Below, piece by piece: positions 35,067 to 43,326 of a stretch of 64,000 bases of DNA. The notes below the pieces were generated by a model that searched no databases, was not told the origin of the DNA, and was given only the letters and a program-made list of their open reading frames with translations. Both the position numbers and the translations under genes were made by a program. Source of the DNA: Bdellovibrionales bacterium (GTDB lineage: Bacteria; Bdellovibrionota; Bdellovibrionia; Bdellovibrionales; UBA1609); NCBI GenBank assembly GCA_027459485.1, contig DAIDIG010000010.1, positions 1 through 64,000 on the forward strand. The letters run 5' to 3'. Every line of letters starts with the position of its first letter. The first letter of the stretch is position 1.

Positions 35067-36779
35067 ATGACAGGTCTTTTCGCGTTAATCCATAAAGTTC
35101 TCATCGACGTCGGTCCCTTCTTCATCATGCTCGGGCTTTTGATTTTCGTGCACGAACTGGGACATTATCTTGTCGCAATTTATTATGGGGTTCGAGTTGA
35201 AACGTTCAGCTTGGGCTTTGGCAAAAAACTGTGGTCTTATAAGCGTGGCGAGACGACCTACAAGATCGCCGTCATACCGGTTGGCGGTTATGTCAAGATG
35301 TTCGGCGACGACCCCACCGTTGCAATCCCCGAAGGAGAGAAGCAGTTTGCATTTCTTCATAAGCGCCTCTGGCCGCGAACAGCCATTGTGCTCGCCGGCC
35401 CCTTGATGAACTTGTTGTTTGCTGGCTTGTTATTTGCCGCCGTAGGTATGGTCGGCCAGCAAGTGCCCGGAACCCAACTCGGGGACATCGCGCCCAATAC
35501 GGCTGCCTACACCGCGGGTTTTCGATCGGGCGATACAATCAAAAAAATTGACGGCAAGCCCGTGGTTAAGTGGTCCGATGTAAAAAATTATCTCGAAGCG
35601 CATGCTAACCGTCAGCTCTCATTTTCCGTGCAAGACGAACTCGATAAGAAAATTCGCCTCGTCACGGCCATTCCCAAACTTGAAAAAAACGGCTTCTTGT
35701 TTAGTCTCAAACGCCAAATTGGAAAAATCGACGGCCTCACGACCGACTCGGCGGCCACGATGATAGGGATCGCCGACCCTCACTCCGCAGCTGCACAAGC
35801 CGGATTAAGAAGTTTGGATATCATCGAATCAATCAACGACAAACCTGTGCTTTTTTGGCGCGAGCTTGGGCTTAACCTGATGAAATCGGCAAAAGCCGGC
35901 GGCGAGTGGAAGTTGAAAGTGCAAGCTTACGCGCCTCAGTTTGACGATTCTTCACCTATAAAGAATACGACAGCGACGCGAGTCGTTTATCTTAAAGTTC
36001 CAAGAGTCTTACCGACCAGCGGCCATGGCTTGCTGCGCGCTCTCGGAATAGAGCGCTCGGACATGTTTTTGGCTTCAATCAAAAAGTCTTCGCCCGCCGA
36101 TAAAGCAGGCCTTCGCAAGGGAGATGAAATTGTCGGCATCGATCATCAATTAACGAACAAATGGCAGGACGTTCTTGATCGGGTGAAGGCCTACAAGGCG
36201 GCACAAGGCTCGATTCATTTTAAAGTCCTTCGCGACGGTAAATTTATCGATCTCGATATTACTCCTGAGCTCATCGACTTGCCATCTGACAATGGCGCAA
36301 CTGAGAAGCGCTATGCAATCGGTGTCATGCCGGCCGTTATGACCGTTAGCGGAAATAGCTATATTTTGAAATATACAAATCCTATTCGTGCTTCCGTTTA
36401 CGGGGCTCAAGAGGCCTACCATTGGACGAAGCTCATTGCCATTAGCTTTTTGCGGCTTGTACAAGACAAAGTTTCGGCACGAAATTTAGGCAGTGTGATT
36501 TCTATTGGCCGTGTGGCGAGCCGTTCATTTCAAGCCGGTCTCGCGGCATTCTTAAATATGATGGCTGTTATATCGATCGACTTATTTTTATTAAATCTTT
36601 TGCCGGTTCCCGTTCTCGACGGCGGACATCTTTTGTTTTTTACTATAGAAGCCGTGAAGGGGGCTCCGTTGAGTCTGCGCAAAATGGAAATTGCGCAGCA
36701 AGTTGGTCTTGTGCTTCTTTTAAGCCTTATGATATTTGCCCTATTCAATGACATCAGCCACCTCATCTCATCCTGGTAA
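35067..36779 (+). CDS. rseP: RseP/site-2 protease-like membrane metalloprotease with three PDZ-like repeats
   Basis: An intramembrane zinc protease. I use ATG 35067; a TTG at 35019 inside cdsA is the longer option. The 570-residue product has HELGH (about 29-33) in the first membrane helix and the second metal motif LPVPVLDGGHLLFF near 510. E. coli RseP, with 450 residues and two PDZ domains, cleaves anti-sigma-E RseA. Here three PDZ-like repeats are visible between the membrane parts (APNTAAYTAGFRSGDTIKKI, PHSAAAQAGLRSLDIIESIN and KSSPADKAGLRKGDEIVGID). Substrate unknown; envelope-stress signalling is likely. The tsaB start lies inside its last 32 bases. Confidence 0.95.
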   Translation: MTGLFALIHKVLIDVGPFFIMLGLLIFVHELGHYLVAIYYGVRVETFSLGFGKKLWSYKRGETTYKIAVIPVGGYVKMFGDDPTVAIPEGEKQFAFLHKRLWPRTAIVLAGPLMNLLFAGLLFAAVGMVGQQVPGTQLGDIAPNTAAYTAGFRSGDTIKKIDGKPVVKWSDVKNYLEAHANRQLSFSVQDELDKKIRLVTAIPKLEKNGFLFSLKRQIGKIDGLTTDSAATMIGIADPHSAAAQAGLRSLDIIESINDKPVLFWRELGLNLMKSAKAGGEWKLKVQAYAPQFDDSSPIKNTTATRVVYLKVPRVLPTSGHGLLRALGIERSDMFLASIKKSSPADKAGLRKGDEIVGIDHQLTNKWQDVLDRVKAYKAAQGSIHFKVLRDGKFIDLDITPELIDLPSDNGATEKRYAIGVMPAVMTVSGNSYILKYTNPIRASVYGAQEAYHWTKLIAISFLRLVQDKVSARNLGSVISIGRVASRSFQAGLAAFLNMMAVISIDLFLLNLLPVPVLDGGHLLFFTIEAVKGAPLSLRKMEIAQQVGLVLLLSLMIFALFNDISHLISSW

Positions 36780-37485
36780 AATTGTTTTAGCGGTTGAGAC
36801 TTCAACTTCTCTTGGTAGCCTTGCGCTGATTTCAGGTCAGAACACACTTAAGCAACTGACTTGGCAACGGGAGGGTTCGCATAGCGAACTAGTGACTAAA
36901 TCTTTCGATGAACTGATGAAATCGTTAAATCTGCATTTGCAGAGCATAGCCTATATTGCTGTGGGGGTTGGCCCCGGCAGCTTCACCGGCATTCGCGTCG
37001 GGGTTAACTTCGCTCGCGCGCTAGGCTTTAGTCTATCCCGCCCGGTTTTTGCGATGAATTCACTTCATTTGCTCGTGCACCAAAAGTCGCTTGAGACTTA
37101 TCGCAGGCCAGTTTTCGCATTGCAATATGGTTTTCGGGATATCTTTTACGTCGGTGAATATTGCCTGGCCCAAGGTATAACAACAAATTTTATTGAGGTT
37201 CAAAAGCCGCGTGCTGTTGTCGCTCGAGATGTCATAAAATTCATACCCGCAGGCGCACGTGTCGTTGGCGGCGGGTTACATGCCCTCGAGACTTTACCCG
37301 GCGGGCCATATCTTGGATCTTGGTCCACGGATCTGCGAGACACGACGGCACCCGAAGCTTGCTTTTTTTCCAAGACTTTAGTGGGTATTTCTGAAAATCC
37401 GCCACTAACTGATTGGATTCACACGGTTCCTCTTTATATTCGCGCGTCAGAAGCCGAAGAGAAACTGCGGTCTTGCGCAGATTAA
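36748..37485 (+). CDS. tsaB: TsaB, tRNA threonylcarbamoyl-adenosine partner protein
   Basis: TsaB, 245 residues from ATG 36748, overlapping rseP by 32 bases; a TTG at 36736 is also possible. With TsaD and TsaE it makes the t6A37 modification of tRNA. The ASKHA-type fold shows KIVLAVETSTSLGSLALI near the start and the hallmark GVGPGSFTGIRVGVNFARAL near residue 75. The other Tsa genes are not in the window. Twelve bases lie before the ATPase gene. Confidence 0.9.
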   Translation: MTSATSSHPGKIVLAVETSTSLGSLALISGQNTLKQLTWQREGSHSELVTKSFDELMKSLNLHLQSIAYIAVGVGPGSFTGIRVGVNFARALGFSLSRPVFAMNSLHLLVHQKSLETYRRPVFALQYGFRDIFYVGEYCLAQGITTNFIEVQKPRAVVARDVIKFIPAGARVVGGGLHALETLPGGPYLGSWSTDLRDTTAPEACFFSKTLVGISENPPLTDWIHTVPLYIRASEAEEKLRSCAD

Positions 37486-37497
37486 TTTGAGGCGATT

Positions 37498-38469
37498 TTG
37501 AAAACGGTTGCAAACCTGAGTGACTATAAAAGTACAACGCGCGGCACGGGCTCGCCCTCGTCGATCATTCTCGCTGTCGGTGGCGGCAAAGGCGGCGTCG
37601 GCAAAAGTTTCTTGAGCACCAATATCGGTATCTTTCTGGCGAACATGGGGTTTAATACGATCATCGTCGATTGCGATCTTGGGGCGCCGAACGTGCACAC
37701 GTGTTTGGGTGAAGCGCCCCCTAAATTGAATTTTCATCAATTTCTTTCCGGTCGCCTGGAGAATTTCGAAGCAGCCGCAGTTGCCACCCAATTTGCCAAA
37801 CTTCGCTTTATTGCGGGCGGCAATGATCACCAGGAGCTCGCCAATATAACAATCCACGACCAGAGCCGCCTTATGTCGGCGATTTATACACTAAACGCCG
37901 ATTTCACCATTTTGGACTTGAGCGCAGGCACGCACACATCGACATTGGATTTCTTCTTAATGGCGGACCGGCATCTGATAACTCTGACACCCGACCCGAC
38001 CAGTATTGAAAATGCATATCGATTTATGAAGGCTGCCTTCTTTCGCCGAATAAAACGCTTTGAACGACAGCTCGGCCTTGAAGCTCTCGTTGCGTCTATT
38101 ATGGCGGAGCCCGAGAAGAATGAAATTCGCGTGCCGGCTGATTTGTTGAGTCGAATTTTGAAAGAAAACCCCGAGGCCGGAAGAGAGCTCGAAAAGTTTA
38201 TGCATCACCTGCGATTTGAACTTGTCATCAATCAAACTCGAAGCACAAAAGATGTTCAGCTTGCCAATTCTGTCTCAACTGTTTCAAAGAAATACTTTGG
38301 CCTGCCAGCGGGCGTGCTCGGGCATCTCGATTATGACAACGCCGTGTGGCACGCTTTGCGAAAGCGGCGTCCGCTGATTTTAGAATTCCCCAACAGTCCT
38401 TTATATGCTCAGATTTTGGCAATTGCGCGCGACTTAGCAAGTCCACACTTAAAAAAAGCTGTGATATAG
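37498..38469 (+). CDS. MinD/ParA-type P-loop ATPase (FlhG-like)
   Basis: A 323-residue ATPase from TTG 37498, with GAGG upstream. The deviant Walker A loop GGGKGGVGKSFLSTNIG is near residue 30, followed by VDCDLGAPNVHT and FTILDLSAGTHTSTLDFFL. The C-terminal part has a stretch RIKRFERQLGLEAL and PADLLSRILKENPEAG. Proteins of this group place flagella, pili or other polar structures; FlhG/YlxH is the closest type by eye, but an assignment needs a tree. It sits directly before a RodZ-like gene, which suggests a role in cell shape or polarity. Confidence 0.85.
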   Translation: MKTVANLSDYKSTTRGTGSPSSIILAVGGGKGGVGKSFLSTNIGIFLANMGFNTIIVDCDLGAPNVHTCLGEAPPKLNFHQFLSGRLENFEAAAVATQFAKLRFIAGGNDHQELANITIHDQSRLMSAIYTLNADFTILDLSAGTHTSTLDFFLMADRHLITLTPDPTSIENAYRFMKAAFFRRIKRFERQLGLEALVASIMAEPEKNEIRVPADLLSRILKENPEAGRELEKFMHHLRFELVINQTRSTKDVQLANSVSTVSKKYFGLPAGVLGHLDYDNAVWHALRKRRPLILEFPNSPLYAQILAIARDLASPHLKKAVI

Positions 38470-38487
38470 TTTATCGCTGAACATTTA

Positions 38488-39210
38488 ATGCGCGGCGAAG
38501 ATGAAGCAATGCAGATGCGCGAAGGGGCTCGTGCGGCTATGGCCGGAAAAACGTTTGATCAAAATTTTTATGATCTATTAGAGATTCCGCGAAATGCCGC
38601 ACATCATGAAATCGTAGCCGCGTACCAGCGCGCGAAAGAAGCGTACTCGCCTGATAGCCCGGCTCTTTACACGATGTTTTCAAAGGAAGAGGCGACCGAG
38701 CTGCGCCGACTTATCGATGAGGCGTTCATGGTTCTTGGTAATCAAACAAAACGCCGAGAATACGATAATATTTTGCTGGCTCGCGAGGGGCGAAGTGAAA
38801 CCGAGCGCCCGCCTGCCCAACCTGCTCCAACACCGTCGGTTTCGCCTGCCCCCAACATACCGGCGCCGGCCAATACAAATGCTCCCTTACCCGAGGGGTT
38901 CGCCCGTAGCCGATTGAGTGTTTACGAAATCAGGGCCGATATGGAGCATGAAATTGCGAACCAAAAAAATTTCGACGGCCCATTTCTGCGCAAAGTTCGA
39001 CAATACAAAGGGATTCATGTCGATCAAATGAGTAAAGAAACACGCATCAGTCGAAGTTATATCGTCGCGGTCGAAGCCGAGGATTTCGATGCGTTGCCCG
39101 CCCCGGTTTTTGTTCGAGGCTTTATAATACAAATCGCACGCATTCTGGCGCTTGATGAAAATCGCGTCGCGAATTCATACATGACCCGTTTAAATGTCAA
39201 AGAATCTTGA
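38488..39210 (+). CDS. J-domain-like plus RodZ-type helix-turn-helix fusion protein
   Basis: A 240-residue two-part protein. Residues 25-95 have a J-domain shape (FYDLLEIPRNAAHHEIVAAY ... LIDEAFMVLGNQTKRREYDN), but the HPD tripeptide that activates DnaK is replaced by SPD (AYSPDSPA). A Pro/Ala-rich linker (about 105-150) joins it to a RodZ/XRE-type helix-turn-helix of about 70 residues (LRKVRQYKGIHVDQMSKETR ... YIVAVEAEDFDALPAPVFVR). No membrane helix follows, unlike in RodZ. The start may be ATG 38488 or 38509. The last 17 bases overlap rluD. Confidence 0.85.
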   Translation: MRGEDEAMQMREGARAAMAGKTFDQNFYDLLEIPRNAAHHEIVAAYQRAKEAYSPDSPALYTMFSKEEATELRRLIDEAFMVLGNQTKRREYDNILLAREGRSETERPPAQPAPTPSVSPAPNIPAPANTNAPLPEGFARSRLSVYEIRADMEHEIANQKNFDGPFLRKVRQYKGIHVDQMSKETRISRSYIVAVEAEDFDALPAPVFVRGFIIQIARILALDENRVANSYMTRLNVKES

Positions 39211-40201
39211 GCATCAAAAGGCTATTTATTTTTTGTTTACATCTCAAATTAGCGATATCCGCCTTGATAAAGCTCTGGCTTCGGATCCGCGTATTTTAAG
39301 CCGCTCGCAAGCGACCAGTCTTATAGATCGGGGGTTTGTCACACTGAATGGTAAAACCGTCAAACCCGCGCACAAAACCGTCGTCGGCGAAGAGTATTCG
39401 GTTGTTATCCCGAATGAAGAACCGCTCGAGCTACTGCCTTATGAGTTCGCACTTGATATATTGTTTGAAGACGACCACCTGCTCGTTCTCAATAAACCTT
39501 CGGGTCTAGTTGTGCATCCGGCAGCGGGGCATAGACAGCAGACGCTCGTCAATGCACTCGTCCATCACACAAAAGATTTAGCCGCTGGATTTGCGGCCGG
39601 CAGACCGGGCATCGTCCACCGCATTGATAAAGACACGAGCGGACTTCTTGTAATCGCTAAGTCCGAGCGTGCTCTGCGTGGTCTTGCCAAACAATTCAAA
39701 ATGAAAACCGTCCATCGAATTTATTGGGTGGTCTCGTATGGTCTATTTAAGACAAAACATGGAACCATCACAAGCTACATCGGTCGCCACCCTGGTGATC
39801 GAAAAAAGTTCGCATCTCTTCGGGCCCAAGGTAACGATTTGCCCAAAGGCAAGCTCGCCATTACTCACTATGACGTGCAAATGGTTCATCCTTCGGGGCT
39901 TTCGCTTGTTCACTGCAAACTCGAGACCGGTCGCACCCATCAGATCCGTGTTCATTTATCGGAGATGGGGCACCCGATTGTCGGCGATCCAATCTATTGC
40001 ACGGCTCATCGGCTAAAATCGCTAAAGTCCGGCGCAATAAGAAAACTGTTTGAGTCGATTCCGCACCTGATGCTTCATGCGGCTGAACTCGGCTTTACTC
40101 ACCCTATAACGGGCGAGGTTCATCGCTTTTCAGCACCGTGGCCGCGCGAACTTCAACCGTATTTGCAGACGGTCGGGTTTTTGCCTGGAGCCCAAACGTG
40201 A
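39194..40201 (+). CDS. rluD: RluD-family 23S rRNA pseudouridine synthase
   Basis: A pseudouridine synthase of 335 residues with an S4-like RNA-binding domain (about 23-85: RLDKALASDPRILSRSQATS) and the catalytic domain after it. The active-site stretch GIVHRIDKDTSGLLVIAK near residue 145 has the catalytic Asp in HRIDKDTSG. HLHRAGRTHQ-type substrate residues appear as LETGRTHQIRVHLSEMG. RluD modifies uridines in helix 69 of 23S rRNA; RluC/A-type specificity cannot be excluded. It overlaps the upstream gene by 17 bases and pgeF by four. Confidence 0.95.
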   Translation: MSKNLEHQKAIYFLFTSQISDIRLDKALASDPRILSRSQATSLIDRGFVTLNGKTVKPAHKTVVGEEYSVVIPNEEPLELLPYEFALDILFEDDHLLVLNKPSGLVVHPAAGHRQQTLVNALVHHTKDLAAGFAAGRPGIVHRIDKDTSGLLVIAKSERALRGLAKQFKMKTVHRIYWVVSYGLFKTKHGTITSYIGRHPGDRKKFASLRAQGNDLPKGKLAITHYDVQMVHPSGLSLVHCKLETGRTHQIRVHLSEMGHPIVGDPIYCTAHRLKSLKSGAIRKLFESIPHLMLHAAELGFTHPITGEVHRFSAPWPRELQPYLQTVGFLPGAQT

Positions 40202-40917
40202 ATTCAGGGCCAAAATTTGTTCCGGTTATGTGCAACAGTGAATTCCTCGGTTTCGAACAGCGAACCGAGCATCATTTATTTTTTTTTGGAACCCGCCACG
40301 CAACCCTAGAAAACCTGAAAGAGACCTATCCGAATATTCGGTTTTTTCGGATGAAACAAGAGCATGGGGATCGGCTGACGATGGTCCCGACGCCGAGCGA
40401 ATCGGAACCGCGCGCGGATGCGATCTGGTGTGCAGAACGTAACGCCGGCGTCGTCGTTTCGACTGCCGACTGCGTACCCATACTCATCGCTTGTAATGCC
40501 TGGGTGACGTCCATTCATGCCGGCTGGCGTGGCGTACTCAACGGCATTACATTGCAAACACTTCGCTCACTTCTTGCGAATCATGGTGACCGAACCGACC
40601 GCGTGTTGGCGTTTATAGGCCCACACATCCAGCAAGAACATTTCGATTTTGATCAATCGGATGCCCAACCGTTTTATGATTTGGCAAACTCCCTGCGTAT
40701 CGACCCCGAGACCGCCCTACGTAAAAGCCCGATCCACGAAAATAAAGTTAAGATTTCACTCAAAGAATTCATTCATGCTCAACTTAAGGCGAGTGGCTCG
40801 ATCGCCCCGCTAAATATCGATGAATTTTTGGTCGACACCTACAGTCACAAGGACTTTCATTCATATCGGCGAGACAAGGTCGCCGGCCGCAACCTAAGTT
40901 TTGTCGCCCGGCTTTAA
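40198..40917 (+). CDS. pgeF: PgeF/YfiH family peptidoglycan editing factor (multicopper-oxidase-like)
   Basis: A YfiH-family protein of 239 residues from GTG 40198, which overlaps the rluD stop by four bases; a longer frame to 40138 exists but lies inside rluD. The zinc/copper ligands are all visible: the His of KQEHGD, the Cys of STADCVPI and the His of HAGWRGVLNG. E. coli PgeF removes wrongly inserted serine from murein stem peptides. This gene extends the murein theme of the window. Confidence 0.92.
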   Translation: MNSGPKFVPVMCNSEFLGFEQRTEHHLFFFGTRHATLENLKETYPNIRFFRMKQEHGDRLTMVPTPSESEPRADAIWCAERNAGVVVSTADCVPILIACNAWVTSIHAGWRGVLNGITLQTLRSLLANHGDRTDRVLAFIGPHIQQEHFDFDQSDAQPFYDLANSLRIDPETALRKSPIHENKVKISLKEFIHAQLKASGSIAPLNIDEFLVDTYSHKDFHSYRRDKVAGRNLSFVARL

Positions 40918-40957
40918 GCTATTTGCGGGAACGCCATAAGATCGATAGTCTTATTGT

Positions 40958-41428
40958 ATGATCACATCGCGACCCAAATGGCTCCGCACCAGCTTCGTGT
41001 TCTTTTTTCTCTTATTTATTGTTTCAACAATTTTTTACTTTAGCTCGTCGGCCCGATCTCCTCTTCGCGAAGTTTTCGCCCCGCCGCCAAGAAAAATATT
41101 GTCGGTGGCAGTCGGGGCCGTCGTGCCTGGTGTGAAAGCTAAAGTGGTGAAAGTTCAAACTCCAGAGGGGCTCTTCGTAGAAGTGTACGGCCCGATTAAA
41201 GACGGCGTACCGCCGCTGCTTCAGTCGATCAAACTCCCAGATAAACAAGATGCCCTTTTTCAGTTTCAAGGGCGCGCAACAGACCTCGCATTAGAGGACC
41301 TCAATAACGACGGGCTTTTTGAAATAATTGCTCCCACATACGACGCGTCGCTGGTGCCACATCTCAACATCTACCAGTATAAGAAAGACGCCAAATTATT
41401 CGCGCCGTATGAAAAACAATCAAATTGA
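40958..41428 (+). CDS. Small membrane-anchored protein with an FG-GAP-like motif
   Basis: A 156-residue protein with one N-terminal membrane helix (about 9-31). The periplasmic part has a beta-strand pattern and the sequence LALEDLNNDGLFEIIAPT near 112, which matches the calcium-binding core of FG-GAP/VCBS repeats (DxNxDG). Only one such repeat is seen. No family recognised. It follows pgeF after 40 bases and is probably in the same transcription unit. Confidence 0.7.
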   Translation: MITSRPKWLRTSFVFFFLLFIVSTIFYFSSSARSPLREVFAPPPRKILSVAVGAVVPGVKAKVVKVQTPEGLFVEVYGPIKDGVPPLLQSIKLPDKQDALFQFQGRATDLALEDLNNDGLFEIIAPTYDASLVPHLNIYQYKKDAKLFAPYEKQSN

Positions 41429-41477
41429 CGTGCTGCGGCGCGCGTGGTAGAAGTTTCGTCTTCGGGAGTCTCTCAGA

Positions 41478-42227
41478 GTGAAATTGCGTTTATTTTTAAT
41501 TCTGTCGATGTGCGTTTCGGGCCTTGGCTTTTTCGTCGGGTGCATGGATGTGCCGCCGACCGGTCAGCTCAATGATTACTGTGGCGTACAGCACCCAGAT
41601 CCCGGAATGATTGATGGCTCTAACACTCCGGTTTTACCGAACCCAATCGTCCTTCGCTCCAGTCAGCCCTTTACGCCCCCCAAAGCCGATTATGCTTTTC
41701 AATATGCGAACGTTTTCTATAATGACACCTACAACCATCTTCATTTTTATTTCAACGTGGAAAAGGATAATAACGGCAATTTGAATGCAAGCCTGATTTG
41801 CATGTCAGGCAGTGGTCAGAAGCCCGGGATGAAAACATTTAATTCAATACCAGTGCCTTTTGTTTCTGATGTTTTGTACGATGGTAAAAATCTCGAGGTG
41901 CGAAAGCACGAGCTGACGTTTCGTTTTGGCCAGCCGACGGATTTGTCAAAGCCGTACTTAAGACAACCTATAACTATTGACCCTACGGGCCCCTCGTCGT
42001 ACGCCATCGGTTCAACCTTTGACGTCTTTGCGGGTTACACGGGTATTCAGCAAACATTTAATAAAATTGCCAATTCGGGCGGCTACCTTCTCTGGATCAA
42101 CGGGAATCGCCCGGCCCTTGGGCAAGATGCCACGGGGACAGGCCTCAACCTGAAAGAGCTCATCTATTTAAATCCCGTTACACCACAACAGCGAGCTGCG
42201 ATCGATCATCTGCCACCGCCGAAATAA
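41478..42227 (+). CDS. Putative outer-membrane lipoprotein
   Basis: A 249-residue lipoprotein from GTG 41478, with GGGAG nine bases upstream. The signal sequence ends FFVGC, a good lipobox, followed by MDVPP; the +2 Met does not block outer-membrane sorting. The rest is beta-rich with one further pair of cysteines (DYCGVQ; LICMSG). No enzyme motif. It is the last gene of the plus-strand run and converges with mltG 14 bases away. Confidence 0.75.
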   Translation: MKLRLFLILSMCVSGLGFFVGCMDVPPTGQLNDYCGVQHPDPGMIDGSNTPVLPNPIVLRSSQPFTPPKADYAFQYANVFYNDTYNHLHFYFNVEKDNNGNLNASLICMSGSGQKPGMKTFNSIPVPFVSDVLYDGKNLEVRKHELTFRFGQPTDLSKPYLRQPITIDPTGPSSYAIGSTFDVFAGYTGIQQTFNKIANSGGYLLWINGNRPALGQDATGTGLNLKELIYLNPVTPQQRAAIDHLPPPK

Positions 42228-42241
42228 CTTCACCTAAATTT

Positions 42242-43312
42242 CTACGACGCGTGCGCTTTTTCTTTTGCCAATTTTTTCGATAAATCTCGCCACGATTTGC
42301 CTTCGCGTGCGCGAGGGTTTAGTTGATATTTTTGAACGGCCCGCAGATGTTGGGCGAAATTTTCTGAAAAAACATGGGTGCCGTCGTTTCGGCTCACAAA
42401 GTAAAGATATCGAGTCTCAGCGGGGTGGACGGCCGCCCAGAGCGCATCTTTGCCTGGGTTCGCAATCGGCCCCGGTGGGAGCGCATGAATGACGTAGGTG
42501 TTGTAAGCGGTAGGGCGCGAGATATCGGAACGCCGAATGTTCACCGGCCGCGTGCCGCTTTCAAGCCACATTCCATAAATGATCGTTGGGTCGGACTGAA
42601 GACGCATTCCCTTCTTGAGTCGATTGTGAAAAACCGAAGAGATCAGCGCGCGTTCGTTGGGCGCCCCCGTTTCCTTTTCAATAATGCTCGCGAGAGTGAC
42701 CTGCTCGCGCACGCTCATTTTAACAGTGGCGCCCTGATCAGCCGAACGGATTGCTTCTTCAAAACGGTTGTACATCATGCGAACAATTGCACTCACGGGA
42801 GTGAATTTCGTAATTAGATACGTGTCGGGAAACAAATACCCTTCAAGCGAATTCATCTGCTGCCCGGTGATCTCCTTGGCCTTTTTCGCGTCCGTGACGA
42901 ACTTCAAAAACTCGTCGCCTCGATGCGGCCACATCCGATTTAGTGAATCGCGAATGTCAAAAATGTTGCTCCCCTCGGGGACGACAAGCGCGTGCCGAAT
43001 GCTTTCACCCGAGGTCAAAATATTCAATATCTGATGGGGGCTCATGTCTTTGTACAAAGCGTATTCGCCGACTTTTAATCGGGCCGTGTTACCCGTTAAT
43101 TTCACGAGCCAAATGAATTCTTTAGCGTCTGAGATCAGCCCCTGATCTTCGAGTTGTCGCGCAACGAAATGTAAGCCGGTGTTGTACGGCACTTCGAAAA
43201 CAACCTTTTCGTGATTGCTCGAAGAGGGATGATAGGCAAATCGCTCCATCTGCCAAAACAAGATCCCGCTCAGTAATACCGCAACGAGAATAAGCCCGAC
43301 TACTTTGGCCAA
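42242..43312 (-). CDS. mltG: MltG, endolytic murein transglycosylase
   Basis: MltG (YceG family), 356 residues. The start is TTG 43312 with AGGAG seven bases before it. One N-terminal helix (about 3-22) anchors it in the inner membrane. A LysM-like lobe precedes the catalytic domain; the active-site Glu lies in LASIIEKETGAPNE near residue 215, and the family motifs LQSDPTIIYG and YNTYVIHALPPGPIANPG follow. It cuts nascent glycan strands and sets their length. It sits 14 bases after astD, an unexpected partner. Confidence 0.95.
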   Translation of the reverse strand: MAKVVGLILVAVLLSGILFWQMERFAYHPSSSNHEKVVFEVPYNTGLHFVARQLEDQGLISDAKEFIWLVKLTGNTARLKVGEYALYKDMSPHQILNILTSGESIRHALVVPEGSNIFDIRDSLNRMWPHRGDEFLKFVTDAKKAKEITGQQMNSLEGYLFPDTYLITKFTPVSAIVRMMYNRFEEAIRSADQGATVKMSVREQVTLASIIEKETGAPNERALISSVFHNRLKKGMRLQSDPTIIYGMWLESGTRPVNIRRSDISRPTAYNTYVIHALPPGPIANPGKDALWAAVHPAETRYLYFVSRNDGTHVFSENFAQHLRAVQKYQLNPRAREGKSWRDLSKKLAKEKAHAS

Positions 43313-43326
43313 ATTAATTCTCCTGG

